A DNA stretch of 29,462 nt, taken from Priapulus caudatus (taxonomy: Eukaryota > Priapulida > Priapulimorpha > Priapulimorphida > Priapulidae). Positions 1 through 11,404 of this stretch are shown here, in pieces. The notes beneath the pieces were generated by a model that worked only from the letters and a program-made list of their open reading frames with translations, did no database searches and had not been told where the DNA came from. The stretch spans positions 1-29,462 of the forward strand of contig NW_014578166.1 in the NCBI RefSeq assembly GCF_000485595.1, written 5' to 3'. Within the stretch, counting starts at the first letter, position 1, and every line of letters begins with the position of its first letter. The position numbers were made by a program, and so were the translations under genes.

Positions 1-1010
1 TCGTGATACTTGTCAGGTATATCGGTGCGTAAATCTGAACTTGCGTTTTTTAAGAGCCACACTCGCTGCCACTCATCGTCGTGATCGCTACAGCTATTCT
101 GTGCATCGCCCTCGCCTGATTACCCCTTGTCAGGAAGAGAGGAAGGCGCCGTGACTCGGTTATGACTCGGGGAGCAGAGGGTACAGCCGTGATGGTTAGT
201 AGGGACGAAAGAGGAAGCGCATGAGAGGTTAGAGAGGGAGAGAAGCCATGAGGGTTAGAGCGAGAGAGGAACCCGTGATTGGTTAGGAGGGAGAGAGGAA
301 TCCGTGATGGATTAGAGGGAGAAGCGAGGAAGCCATGAGGTTAGACGAGAGAGAGGAAGCCATGATGGTTAGAAGGGCGAGAGAAGCTTGTTAATGGTTA
401 GAGGGAGAGAGGACGGGGGAAGCGCGGACATGCTGCCTGAGAGAGGAAGGGAAGGTGTGCGACATTGGCCTGACGAGAGGAAGGGAAAGGCCGTGAATGC
501 GTTAGAGAGAGACGAGAGGAAAGCCATCACGGCTCCTTCTTCTCTCCCTCTAACCCTCATGGCTTCCCAACCTCTCTCTAACCCTCCGATGGCTTTCTCT
601 CTCGTCCCTCTGAGATCCATCATGGGCTTCTTCTCTCCTCCCCGTCTAACCATCACGGCTTCTGCTTCCCCCTGCTAACCACCACGCACGCGGCTTCCTC
701 CTCTCACCTCTAAACCGCTGCATGGCCCTTCTCACTTCGTCTCGCAACACGCTCTATGGCTTTACTCTCTCTCTCTCCCTCTAACCTTCATTGCTTCCTC
801 TCGTGCTCTCCTAACGCCTCAGGCTTCCTCTCTGCTCTCCTCTTAACGCTATCACCGCGCTTTCTCTCTCCCTCTCCATCACGGCTTCTTCTCTCCTGAC
901 AAGCGTAATCACGAGGTGAATCACAGAGATAGTGTACTCGAGATGATGCACCAGTTGGCCTCTTAAACACAAGTTCAGTGTTGAGCGCACCTGTATACCT
1001 GATATAGTAA
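1..1010. repeat. Palindromic minisatellite element (GA arm, then TC arm)
   Basis: From about 170 to 520 the + strand carries degenerate copies of a roughly 27-base unit containing ATGGTTAGAGGGAGAGAGG and GAAGCC. From about 530 to 900 the same unit appears reverse-complemented (CCTCTAACCATCACGGCTTC). The outer flanks are also inverted: TCAGGTATATCGGTGCG and AACTTGCG...TTTTTTAAGAGCC at 15-58 mirror GGCCTCTTAAACACAAGTTC...GCGCACCTGTATACCTGA at 957-1002. The block is therefore an imperfect palindrome centred near 525 with arms of about 500 bases. Units differ mainly by single-base insertions. Open frames here are repeat translations, not genes. Confidence 0.75.
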
Positions 1011-1265
1011 TGCAACGAGGGCATGATGCACAGAATAGTGTACACTAGACGGTTGATGCACAACAGCATCAGCTCCTCACCGACTCACCGAGGTGATCAG
1101 CAGAATAAGGTGTAGCATCTACCGCACGGTGATGGCACAGTAATAGTGTACATCACGGAGGTGATGGCACAGAGACTAGTGTACATCTACGAGATCATGC
1201 ACAGATTCGGCGGCTTTAAAACAATCAAGTTCATGTTTCACGCGCCTATCCACAAGAAATAGTGT
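905..1265. repeat. Dispersed repeat with GATGCACAGA/TAGTGTACA motifs
   Basis: Several degenerate copies of a motif resembling GATGCACAGAATAGTGTACA occur between about 905 and 1200. They are bounded by two similar stretches, GGCCTCTTAAACACAAGTTC near 958 and GGCTTTAAAACAATCAAGTTC near 1212. The motif resembles the arms of the fold-back element at 14357-14649 (GTGATGCACAGA and TATCACGAAGTGATGC), so the two probably belong to one family. There is no coding capacity. Confidence 0.55.
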
Positions 1266-1274
1266 ATTATATTA

Positions 1275-1750
1275 TGGCTCCCCTCCCTCCAGCCATCACG
1301 CGCTCGCCCCTTCCATCTCTCGCCTCTAGACCATCACGGCTTCCTCTTTCCCTCGTAACCCTCATAGGCTTCCTGCTCTCTCTCACTAACGCCTCGATTG
1401 GCTTTCTCTCTCTCCTCTACCAACAACGGCTTCCTCTCTACCTCTAGACCATCATGGCTTGCTTCTCTCCTTCTTAGACGATCACGGCTTCCTCTGCTCT
1501 CTCTATAGACTAATGCACGGCTTCCATGGCTCTCCCTGCCTAAACGATCCACGGAGGCTTTCTCTCTCCTCTTAAAACATCATGGCTCCTCTCTGCCCTC
1601 TAACTCATTCATGAGGCTTCCTCTCTCCCCTCTAACGCATCATGGGCTTCTTCTTTCCCTGGCTACTCATTACGGCTTCCTCTCTCCATCTAACCATCAT
1701 TGCTTTCTCTCTCCCTCTAACCATCATCGGCTTCCTGCTTCCTCTCTCGT
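1275..1750. repeat. TC-rich minisatellite, same unit as 530-900
   Basis: Roughly 15 degenerate copies of a unit like CTCTAACCATCATGGCTTCC run through this stretch in the same orientation as 530-900. This makes it a further copy of the minisatellite in the first kilobase. The variation is mostly one-base insertions and a few substitutions. Confidence 0.75.
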
Positions 1751-1752
1751 AA

Positions 1753-1870
1753 ATTAAGTGAGTGTAATTAGTAATTAAGGTAGTGTAATTAGTAATTAAC
1801 AATGTAATTAGTAATTAATAATGTGATTTAATAAACAATAGTGTGACAATTGGTAATTAATAATAAATCA
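1753..1870. repeat. AT-rich tandem repeat, GTAATTAGTAATTAA-like
   Basis: Four to five degenerate copies of a roughly 22 to 28 base unit containing GTAATTAGTAATTAA are spaced by short GTG-containing linkers. It directly abuts the TC minisatellite. TAATTA is a homeodomain core, but the tandem structure explains it better than a regulatory role. Confidence 0.7.
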
Positions 1871-2049
1871 TATAATAGACATAAAAATACACAACATAAT
1901 TTTTTAACGTGTATACATATGTCGTAATTTTTGTCCGATAGGTGGCTGCTTATTGAGCATGGCTGGATTGTGGGCAGTTTAAAACATGTTGTCGCATCAA
2001 TCCTGTGATATATAGGCATTAAACGAAACGTCTGTGGCATCAGTGGGGA

Positions 2050-2115
2050 TTACACAGAAATGCTGTGATCACTTCGTGATATAAAGGTGGCCTAAAGTAG
2101 ATTTGCACCGCCGTA
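2050..2115. repeat. Partial copy of the 14357-14649 fold-back family
   Basis: The stretch ACACAGAAATGCTGTG, then ATCACTTCGTGATA, then AAGGTGGCCTAAAGTAGATTT closely follows the right arm of the fold-back element at about 14587-14648 (ACACAGAAATCTGTG, CCACTTCGTGATACC, AAGGTGCCTAAAGTGAATTTT). This indicates a dispersed family rather than a single locus. The remaining bases up to about 2470 show no gene. Confidence 0.55.
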
Positions 2116-2476
2116 GGCTGTCCTATTAATCATTTATGTCACTCCTTGATATATATGGTATGAAGGTTCGCAAAATCTATAGAAAAATCTATAAAATCAA
2201 CTGGTGCAAAACTTAGTTTGGCCCTTATATACGAAACAGTTCGGCTACCGGTCAACCGCACTAACTAGGAACCGTTTGACCCACCACTGTTTTTAAAATT
2301 GGTATCAGTCTCGTTACTTCCGTATGCCTCCCCGATATTACAGGGTCGAATTACAGCCGCGGTAGGCCCGTAGCCCGGACTATAATTGTTTGGAAGGCTA
2401 GTTAAAGCCAGGGTGGCTTGCCCGTCGGGCAAGCAAAGGTGAAACAATTCCAGACCATGATTTCGTAATTTCGTGA

Positions 2477-2865
2477 ACATGATCGTGTGTCGTGAGCGCG
2501 CGTGTGTGTCATGGTGTGCGTCGAGCGCGTAATGTGGTCATGTGTGTGCGTGAGCGCGTGTGTGCGCCGAGCCGGCGTGTAGTGCGACGTGTGTGTGGCG
2601 GTGAGCGCGTGTGTGCGTGAGCGGCGTGAAAGCGGTGTGTTCGTGAGGCGCCGTGCTGTGCGTGACGCGTGTGTGTGCGTGTGCTGCGTGAGCGTGTGTG
2701 CGTGAGCATGTGTGTTGTGGCCGTGAGCGCGATGTGTGTAACTGTGTGCGTCGAGCGCGGTGTGTGCGTGAGCGGCGTGTGTGCGGTGAGCACGTGTGTG
2801 CGGATGTGTGTGGCGTGAGCACGCTGTGTGGCCGATGTGTTGAAGCGTGAGCGCGTGTGTGCGAC
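2477..2865. repeat. GTGTGCGTGAGCGC minisatellite
   Basis: About 20 imperfect copies of a roughly 16-base unit, GTGAGCGCGTGTGTGC, fill this block. Single extra bases interrupt many units. The alternating purine-pyrimidine composition (GTGTGCGCG) could adopt Z-DNA. The His/Thr/Arg-rich minus-strand frames across 2402-3124 are translations of this repeat and were not called as genes. Confidence 0.75.
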
Positions 2866-2869
2866 GGCA

Positions 2870-3722
2870 GGGCTTGGATAACTGACGGCACCAGGACTGG
2901 CAATTTGCCGTCGTGCCCCTATCAATCGCCGTAACTTGCCTTGAAAAATCCAACCCGACCCGACGGCGAGTGACCTGCCTGTGCCCTTTTCTGTAATTGC
3001 CGTCGGTGCCTCTGGCTAGACATGGTTCGCGCCGCACTGTTTTCGCATGAGCGGTATACATTGTCCTAGCACAGCGCGTAGCGATTCCATCCTCTGGTCT
3101 CACCCTTCGCCTCTTAAAAATCAATAACGCGTAACGTGGCTTGCTGCCGAACGCGCTGCAGTAACGATCGATAAATCGTGGCGCCTGTGTATGCCGTGGA
3201 ATAGAACACGAATATTTAAACCCTGCTGCACGTTGACGTCGGCCCGTACTACGATTTAAAGCGGCCGGGAGAACGAACGCGTCGCCAAGAATGGCCAGAC
3301 TGTGATCTGTATGGTGTGATATAGCTTGCTAAGTGCACGTAATATTAGAGGAAATTTAGTGCTCATCATCGACACCCCCCCGTTTCCACATAATGGTTGT
3401 CTGGGACTAGTAAATATAATACGGAACTGATTCACGGTTTTCCTCAGTTATAGCCGATGGTCTAGTGAAATAAAAAGTTTATACGTTTCAACCGCCTGTC
3501 ACTCGTATTCCATTAGCCAAAGGTGATGTATTAATTTGTTTATGAGGTTTTTCCTTTATTTTACAAAAGTCGCCTTGGTTGCCCTCCTCCATTGTGAGAG
3601 TACCTTGATGCCTTTGTAATAATTGCGTCGTGCGCGCCACTCCCAGTTTTAGTAGAATAATTCAAGGCAATTGTCTCACATGCCGCCAAAAAATTGCCTT
3701 GCCCTCTCGTCAACTTATTCGA
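2870..3722. other. Unannotated stretch, no gene seen
   Basis: I see no conserved coding sequence, RNA gene or clear repeat here. A few short related fragments around TTGCCGTCG and TTGCCTTG recur near 2900-3010 and 3565-3710. This suggests degraded copies of one repeat flanking the two GC-rich blocks. Confidence 0.4.
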
Positions 3723-4075
3723 AGCCTGTGCGACAGTGTTGCGTGAGCCACGTGTGTGCGACCCGTTCCTCGGCGTGCAGCCCGCCGTGAGCGACGTTGT
3801 GACGCGCCCCGTCGCTGTCGCTGTCGCTGAGCCGTGTGTGCGCCGTGTGTGCGCCTGAGCCCCGCCGTGTGTGGCCGTGACCGCGGCCGTGGTGTGCGTG
3901 ACGGTTTGTCGCTGCCGACGTCGCTGTCGCCGTCGCCTGTATACGCGCCGGTCGTCGCGCTCCGATACGGTTCTTGTGTTGCAACCCGTGGCCGTTGTGT
4001 CGTGTGGATGTGGTGTGTGTTGCGATGCGTGCTGCCAGTGCCGTGCGATGCGTGCGTGCGCGTGCGTTCGCTCCG
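3723..4075. repeat. GC-rich GTGTGTGCG/CGCTGTCGC low-complexity block
   Basis: The block opens with GTGAGCC and GTGTGTGCG motifs like those at 2477-2865, then shifts to GTCGCTGTCGCTGTCGCTG-type trinucleotide-biased sequence and back to GTGCGTGCG. Both strands have open frames (for example 3834-4286 + and 3561-4103 -), but their Arg/Cys or Thr/His composition simply reflects the repeat. Confidence 0.6.
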
Positions 4076-4099
4076 TCCTCAAAGCCCGCGTTACCTTCC

Positions 4100-5170
4100 T
4101 CATGTAATAGCACGAAATGGTAGCAGTGCCTCGAGGGGACCGCCGTCTATAGCGTTGGTATCAAGCATGGCAACCTCCATCAATCGGAAGACTACTGTAT
4201 CTCACTACACTACCAGTGTTATAAGGTCACACTCACAGTCCTCACCCAACCCTGGCGTGTTTTACATAATAAACATGCATCTGTAAATGTAAACAAACGC
4301 CTCCCTAGATAACAACTAATGACACAATATAAAACAATACCAACATACCCCTCAGCCCAAAGCACATTCCTCGGAGGCATTCGTGGAGATCCAACGTCAT
4401 ATTTTCCCGCCGCGCGCACCCCCCACCTACTCCGAACATCATGCTTTGAAGGGCTAGTTGGAAAACCAAGAAGGCTAGTAACACAACCCGTTACCTTAGT
4501 AGCCCCCTTCGGGACTAACTGTGCACATTGCTCCTTACTTTCTCCGCTGATATTAAACCGTCCTACTTCCTTGAAGGCGTCGCTAGTCGACGATCCACTG
4601 TCAAGCCCACGGCATCTTTTCGCGCGAAAAAATGGGAATACCTGCGCCCATTAGTCCCCAGTTCAGGTTCAATGGATTTTGCTCCCCATGTTTGGTACTG
4701 TGAATGAATTAAATGGCTAGGGCGGTTTTGATAGTTTAAAAAAACATTGATGGCAAATTAGGTAGCGTTTGGTCAATTATAGTATCACATTATATAATAC
4801 ACACAAACAGTCTGTGGTGTCACACTCGTCTGGTTCGTTTTACAAGATTTAATTGACAATATCTTTAATGCAAAATTGGTATTTCCTCTCCCCCCGGCCG
4901 ATAAAACGTCTATATTAGAGTAAAGTTTCACAAAACATGTCGGAACGCAGCATAACCTATTTATTTCAAACGCCATCGCTACAAAGCGGGCATAGCGCCA
5001 TCTACAGTCACAAATTGTGATTTATTTTGGTTTATAAATTATTATTGCGATATACAGATGGCAATCGTTTCTATAATGTACGTCGATGGTTGCTTAATTA
5101 AAACTGACTTCTTCTTACTCACTCATTTGTGTCCTTTTTTGTGGTGAGCTACAGTGTCATTGACACTTTC
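4100..5170. other. Unannotated intergenic DNA
   Basis: No gene or RNA is recognised. The open frames at 4219-4419 (-) and 4319-4654 (+) overlap one another, lack any recognisable motif and have no splice partners. The stretch is moderately AT-rich with no strong tandem or inverted repeat. Confidence 0.4.
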
Positions 5171-5174
5171 ATTG

Positions 5175-6133
5175 ATAGTATCGGAGGGTACCCGGTTACC
5201 CTGGGTACGGTTCGATATTATATCGGAAAGTACCTCGGGGTACTATACGATATGTCGCTGCGTACTCTGCGTTGTCTCACCCTACCCTGGCTTGTAGTTG
5301 TAACCGACGTATTTCCGATGTTGTAAAACTTAAATATAAAAGCTAGCTCTTCGTTTAAAAAAAAGGAAAAAGAAAAATTTAGTCAAACATAAGGCGCGTT
5401 CACACGGACGTTTTTAGCCCAAGCCTAATTAGGCCCGCGCCAAATTTGGCTCGAGCCGAGGGTTCACGGACCGTTTTTCGGGGCCGTGCCGAGTTAGCAC
5501 GAGCCAATTTGGTCCCATCGAAAACGTCTGACCAGGCTCGAGCCAAATTTTAGCACCAGCTAAATCAGTAGAGCGGTAGATGCCGCGAGTGTCGAACGTG
5601 TACTTCGACGAAATAAAGTCCAAAACGGTATAAAAATTCGAAATTTTTTATCAGGATGCATATTTTTCAAGATTGATAATTGAACTCGGAACGTAAGTAA
5701 ACACTGAATCGTACACAATGCCATCTCGCGACATACTGCCAAAGTATCTGTGAGATATTTGTGCAATAAAATTTATTTGAATTTGAATTTAAATTTGACA
5801 GACAGTACCTATTCACTTGCGTACGTGTGAACGCTCCGACTCAAACCAGCCTGAGCCAAATTTAGCCTGAGCGAAATTTAGGCCATTTAGCTCGAGCCAA
5901 ACCATTACCGTGTGAACGCGGTAATAGCATACATTTTTATTGGATTGCGATGTTTTGAGGTTTCTTCTGTGTGATGTGGTAACTTGACAGAGTGTATGTA
6001 TTACGACATCAGTTGGCTGAAAGTCAGGGTACGGTGGGACAATGCAGGGTACGCAGCGACATATCGTATAGTACCCCGAGGTACTTTCTGATATATCGAA
6101 CTGTAGGCCTACCCAGGGTACCCTCCGATAGTA
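5175..6133. mobile_element. Long inverted arms (GGGTAC-rich) around a nested element
   Basis: The left arm (about 5175-5293) and right arm (about 6021-6133) are reverse complements over about 115 bases. They share the core AAGTACCTCGGGGTACTATA and then CGATATGTCGCTGCGTAC. The arms diverge by roughly 10 to 15 percent by eye and are rich in GGGTAC motifs. The spacer contains the separate inverted-repeat element at 5393-5921. No transposase frame is visible, so this is either a non-autonomous element or an inverted duplication. Confidence 0.6.
5393..5921. mobile_element. Non-autonomous TIR element with GGCTCGAGCC sub-repeats
   Basis: The ends are inverted: GGCGCGTTCACACGG at 5393-5407 and CCGTGTGAACGCGG at 5908-5921. 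Both are flanked by TAA (5390-5392 and 5922-5924). That fits a 3-bp TWA target duplication of the PIF/Harbinger type, though three bases are weak evidence. Subterminal copies of GGCTCGAGCCAAATTT and close variants occur at both ends (about 5440-5555 and 5840-5900). They resemble reiterated transposase binding sites. No transposase is present. Confidence 0.6.
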
Positions 6134-6139
6134 CCCTGG

Positions 6140-7374
6140 GGGACATAACCTCTATCAGCCTTAGTTTGGGCACCCTATTTATTACAAAGATTTACATGGA
6201 TCTGTAACTGTAAGAACCGCGAGAGCGACTGCTCATTCAACAAGTGAAACATGGATTTTGTTGTGTACGGAATGAGAAAGAACGCTTCTGTTGCTTCTTA
6301 ATCTTTATTGCATCTGTCATTACGCATACAGCGATGCTACGCATATGGTGAATCTAAAACATACAAGATTACCACACTGAGACTCGCGCGAAAAAGAGAA
6401 AAAGAGACTGGATCACCATACGTAACGTCTAACGAAACGTGGGGCTATCCAGGTCGCAAAGATTCTATTTCAAATCCCATGATCAAGTTCATAATCACAT
6501 TTCATTGCATAGGTCTACACAGGCTGTATTGCGTATTTACACTTATGCCATTGTGGTGTTTTACTTTTGCTATAGTATAATCTATAAATATGTTATCCGT
6601 CCATGTTTTTTAGCTTGAGACTACACCGATGGTCAGACCTCAGGCTCAAGTGTGAAGTGACCGTATCTCTTCACGTCTTGAGACATACAGCCATAGTCAT
6701 ATGGTCCTAAAGCCTGGCCGGATTAATTGGTAAGAGCAACTGTAACCATGCACACACAAAGCTGCAGCTAGGAGTGGTGGAGAAGAAATACAAAATCCAT
6801 GTCGCCACTATTCATTCAATGCATGGCAATTCTCATAGAGAGCATAGATATATTGCCACTAACACAATGCAGTTATGGTAAATATCTATGCTAGATGAAG
6901 TTGACTTAGCTGTACACATCTAACGATGTGTACTTGAAAAATTGTATTTAAAGGGCTTGAATTTCACTGTAGCATCATCAACTGGTGCCATAGTTTCCCT
7001 CTTTAATAGCTTCTCATGGTATATGCCCCTGAAAGTTGTGTTACATCCACACTAGAAAACCATCACTGCTTTTCTTATTTAGTATGTTTTGTTGCCATTC
7101 TCATAAACACCACAGGTATATATCTGTGTTTGCCTCTTATAAACAAATGCTGTTAAAAGGAAATTGTCCATGATCTTCTTGTTTCACTAGAAATATTTGT
7201 CTTGGTCCCCTTCTAGACTTCTAATTTAATTGCCATGGTGCTCTAATATTTCTAATTAAACTGAAGGCAATACTAATTTCCTCTAGAAAATCTAATTCTA
7301 TCCCTATATAATTATAGGTACACGAAATTTCACTTCGCTCTTTGTTAATTTTCTTGCATTTCCCCTATGTTTAG
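6140..7374. other. Intergenic / upstream region of PACRGL
   Basis: I see no conserved gene here. The 90-codon frame at 6308-6580 has no recognisable motif. The last bases before the PACRGL start (TTTCCCCTATGTTTAG, ending at 7374) form a good 3' splice site six bases before the ATG at 7381. A noncoding 5' UTR exon probably lies somewhere in this stretch, but I could not place it. Confidence 0.4.
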
Positions 7375-7380
7375 GTACAA

Positions 7381-10267
7381 ATGTCACGAGACACAACCTG
7401 TAAATCTTCCGACGACAACACAAAGGGGTTAGGAGTGGTTGTTCATTCCCAGCGTACGAACAAGAGTGCACCATCCCTGCATGGAGCTGCAGCTACTGTT
7501 AAAAAAACATCGAGAAGCAATGCCAGACTACCAAAGAACAGAGGCAGTGGCAGCAGTGTTGGGGACACACCTAAGGCTCCGTCTAAGAAAGCACCACGCC
7601 CCTCCGATAGCCTAAATCCAAAAACCATTGATCCAGTAAATTGCTTTGTATCAGAACCTCATAGTACCAGGATCATATCTGTAGTATTACACATATTCTT
7701 CTGATACCAAGGTTCATTTGTTATACTAAAATTGGTGTCATAAATGAATACAACTTTTACGAATTATTAAACTGACAATATCTATGTATACATCAGTTAA
7801 GTACATAATTGCTTCTCATTGGCATTGTCGGGTCTGTACATGGATACTGTGTGATATTTTTTGTGGGGAAAAGAACTGTTTATTAGAACAAATTAGATTT
7901 CTGTATATGATGAATTTATTTTTTGTAGGGCGACATCTCTGCAGAAAGAAGGTATCTTCTTGTAGAAACCCCACTCATAAAAACTCACTTATCACTACAC
8001 TATTTCAGTTTGCAGATGCATCAAAGCCAAAGAGTGCTTTCGCTGCAACATACTCCAGTGGAGACATCCCTTGCAGGTAGCAAATTAGAAAAGTGTGATA
8101 ACATCATTAAAATTTGACCTGGAGTCAGTTATGCAGCTAATTAGATTTTATAATTAACCTAGTAATCTGTGAATATACACCCAGTTGGTTTTATCTGCAT
8201 TCACATAGTTTTATCATTGAGAGCATTTGATAAAAATAGTTTTCGAGCTTATATTCTGGTTTCAAAGTAAATAAACATTTAGACGTGTGTGTATGTGTTT
8301 ATCGTGTTTTAGACTGGAGCATGGAAATGTGAAGCACAAGATATCGTGGAGCACCCATCTCAACCAGATACCTTTCAATCCTGTGCTTGTATATCTAGCA
8401 GAGGGCCTTAGGGAAACTAAGCACCCGTACAACTTTGTCGCCAAGACAGGATTTCGTGAACTGCTACGGGCTGATGGGGCCAAAGAGAAGGCCACCCCAC
8501 TTGTTCCAAAACTCATCCAACCTATAAAGCTTGCTCTGGTAAATATATATACTGGAATGAAAAATGTTGAATTTTAAATACCATGAAGGTTATATGACTG
8601 TAGGTGTTTCATATATTCTTGTTTTAAAAGTTTGTGAATTGTCTTCTGATACTCTAAATGTATAGTTCTCAGTACCTTTACCATAAAGCATTCATCATAC
8701 ATGGGCACGTATGAATATAATATCAAATATCAATAACAGCCACTCGGGACTGTATTCGATGGTAATTGTGCTTGTATTGATTCATAACTACATGCAATGC
8801 TATTTTTCGGGTAACATTTTAAGTAGCAACTTGTGTTAAAATTCTATTTGGTAAATCTGTTATTTGTGCATCACAGTGTGAATAGTATAATACTATATGG
8901 AAATTCAATATTTTTCATCAACTAAGAATATCCCAACAACGTTATGGTGCATAACTGACCATTTGACCATTTAAGCTTAATGTAGTGTGTTTCTTTCCTG
9001 ACCTGTTTAATATGCAATTGTGCTTGACTGATAGATGATATCTATATATAGTATATTTGATCACAGTTCGTCATCTGACTATTTAAACAAAAAAGGTAAT
9101 ATTTTTCTGTTTTAGATGCACAGTGATGATGGAGTGTTTGAGGGCACTCTAGAGGCTCTTATGGATCTGAGTAAATGTGTAGGCCCAGCACTTACCCCTC
9201 ACCTTAAGAATCTATTAATGCCAGTAAGAAACTATTTTACTCTAACTTCTAAGACTAATAATGATTCAGCATTAGCACATTTTGTGACAATTCTAAATGA
9301 TTTGTCTGTGTTCGTGCGTGCGTGCGTCCCAGTTCTTTTATTTAATACTTAGTTGTTCACAGTTTTTCTGACTAATATTAGTGAATTGTTTAAAACCTCT
9401 GAACGTTTATTATTAGAATTAGATGTTAAATATAGAAGACATCCTTTTTAGCCTTATTGGTTACTGCCAGGTAGTTCAGCTTTTATACAATGGAGAGGCT
9501 GTGTACCATTCTTTTCAAGGGATTCCAACCTCCAGTGACTGTTTCTAATTTTGAATTTTTTTAATCCATGTCAGTTATCAAAAAGAATGATGACAAATAC
9601 CTTTCGTGAGAAGGTTTGGACAGCATTACAGTGCATAGAAACTGCAGGAGGGAAGGTATGTGTGTAATGAATATTTTTGCTGATGGGTAGTGTACAGCTT
9701 GCCTGCATTTATATTGAGTTAGCTCTTGCTGGATATAAGACAGTACCATGGACATGTGTGTAGAAGGAACTTGCATTGGTACTGTGGGGTCGAAAGTTAG
9801 ACAGCAGAATTTCTGTTCAGTCTCGGAATTTACTATAAATGATAGATGACAGTGATGTTGATCGAAATTATAGGAAATCATTTCTCATAGGCACCCGTTC
9901 TTACCAAAAATTGCTCTTAAATTGGCATTTTGTTTTACTGTTATCTCAAAAAAAATTCAAGCATTCTTACAGTCATGTATTTGATCATCTTCTTTTTGAT
10001 CATAGTTGATTATCTTTCATTTTTGTTATGTGAAATATAGGAGTTACTCTGTGCCATATATAGCATATGTAGTGTCATTGTCACTTGTTCACTTGTTCCC
10101 AATATGTGTAGAATCTTAAATCTTCTGATTGACATATTTATAAACTTTTTGACAGGGATTGTTTTTGTTATTAATATATATATATAACATGTATAATGTG
10201 ATTTTCGATGCAGGAGTGCTTGGCAATCATCAAGGCAAAGGTTCCAACATACTCTTCAGTTATGTAA
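7381..10267 (+). CDS. PACRGL: PACRG-like protein (six coding exons, complete)
   Basis: Joining exons 7381-7635, 8009-8076, 8313-8538, 9116-9223, 9575-9655 and 10214-10267 gives a 263-residue protein ending in TAA. All introns are GT-AG and phases match. Residues 1-70 are a basic, Ser/Lys-rich disordered head. PRPSDSLNPKTIDP at the end of exon 1 and SAFAATYSSGDIPCR in exon 2 are PACRGL landmarks as I recall the human protein. EGLRETKHPY (exon 3), MHSDDGVFE (exon 4) and IIKAKVPTY (exon 6) match as well. The body is the helical ParcG/armadillo-like domain. Its paralogue PACRG sits at the inner junction of ciliary doublet microtubules; the specific role of PACRGL is poorly known. The length is close to the human protein. 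An acceptor at 7374 suggests an upstream 5' UTR exon. Confidence 0.93.
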
Positions 10268-11003
10268 CATTCCATATACAAGCATTGATGGGAATTTATG
10301 GGTTTCTCCCTTTGTGGGATGTCAAGAGAAAGTTTCTGTGTAGTTATATAGTTGTTTTTTCAGCGAGCAGCTCATCATTAAAATGCATAATAGAATATCG
10401 TAAATAACTTTATTGTCTTTTGCCATGCAGTCATGGCTCTAGTACAAAGTCACCCAAGTGGTATTAGTTAGATGTAGGCTAATGTAGTGAATACAATATG
10501 TGCAATACATTTGTATATATATCCTGACACGTAGTCTACACTGTTGTAGGCACAGTCAATTAACATGTCATTTTTTCGACAGTATAGTTTTTAATGTAGA
10601 GATCTTCTCTTACGATCGTTTATATTCTCATCATTTATGAATCACTCGTTCATTACTTAAAAACATCATTTAGGAATTCCAGTTTTGACGACATGATATC
10701 CGATGAATAGTTAGTTGTCCGAGTATTTGACCTGATCAGCATTATGAACCCCAGTGATATGCATTTCAAATGATAAATAACTGTATTTTCCGTCCAAGCT
10801 AATTAAGCAGTGAAGTCATGTTAAATACATTGTACAACATTTTTGTATATATATTTTAAGCACATATGCACATTTTATTCTATGTACTTTAGGAATATAA
10901 TATGTAACTTTTACTGAGCATAATTTATTTTTTTGAACTGATGTAATGAATGTTATTATTGAATTAGTAAAATAAACTTTCACATTAGATTATAATGAAT
11001 AAA
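10268..11003 (+). promoter_or_regulatory. PACRGL 3' UTR with poly(A) signals
   Basis: After the PACRGL stop the sequence is AT-rich and noncoding. Canonical AATAAA hexamers lie at 10971-10976 and 10998-11003, which would give a 3' UTR of about 0.73 kb. There is no competing gene between the stop and these signals. The exact cleavage site cannot be read from the sequence. Confidence 0.6.
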
Positions 11004-11280
11004 ATGTATTATGGGGTGTTTTAGTCTGGATTTCTAACAAACAGCGTAAGTAAAGATAGTGCCATGCATTGAACCAAGCCATCCAAGAATCATATGGCAC
11101 AGATCTTTAAACATTGAGAAATAACCATTACAAGTTTTCCACTTCCTTGACACAATTTACTTATATTGAATCTCAAACAATTAGTAAATTACACTGTTTA
11201 GAATACATAATTGATATTGTTTACTTTATATTTTTAGCTCATCTGACATAGTCAGATGCAGCTTGTAGAATCGCATGATC

Positions 11281-11343
11281 GTCCGTCCGTCCGAGCGTCC
11301 GTCCGAGCGTCCGTCCGAGCGTCCGTCCGAGCGTCCGTCCGTC
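11281..11343. repeat. CCGTCCGAGCGT tandem repeat
   Basis: Four near-perfect copies of a 12-base unit, GTCCGTCCGAGC, are flanked by further CCGT repeats. Such arrays sit next to the terminal palindrome of the surrounding element. Confidence 0.85.
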
Positions 11344-11404
11344 AACAGTTGGGCACAAATCTTAACCGCTCGACGTACGGTCACGATATTCGGGACGTGG
11401 GGGT

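Noticed and set aside
170-1750. Possible CRISPR-like or satellite centromere array
   Set aside because: Units are contiguous and degenerate with no unique spacers, and the host is an animal. A minisatellite in a mobile element fits better.
2402-3124. 240-codon minus-strand frame rich in His, Thr and Arg
   Set aside because: It is a translation of the GTGTGCGTGAGC minisatellite. Neighbouring frames over the same array are equally open and there is no domain.
3561-4286. Overlapping open frames on both strands
   Set aside because: GC-rich low-complexity sequence lacks stops. Composition follows the repeat and no motif is recognisable.
9324-9352. Extension of PACRGL exon 4 to the stop near 9352
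   Set aside because: A good GTAAGA donor at 9224 joins in frame to LSKRMMTNTF at 9575, which matches the family. The read-through is intronic.
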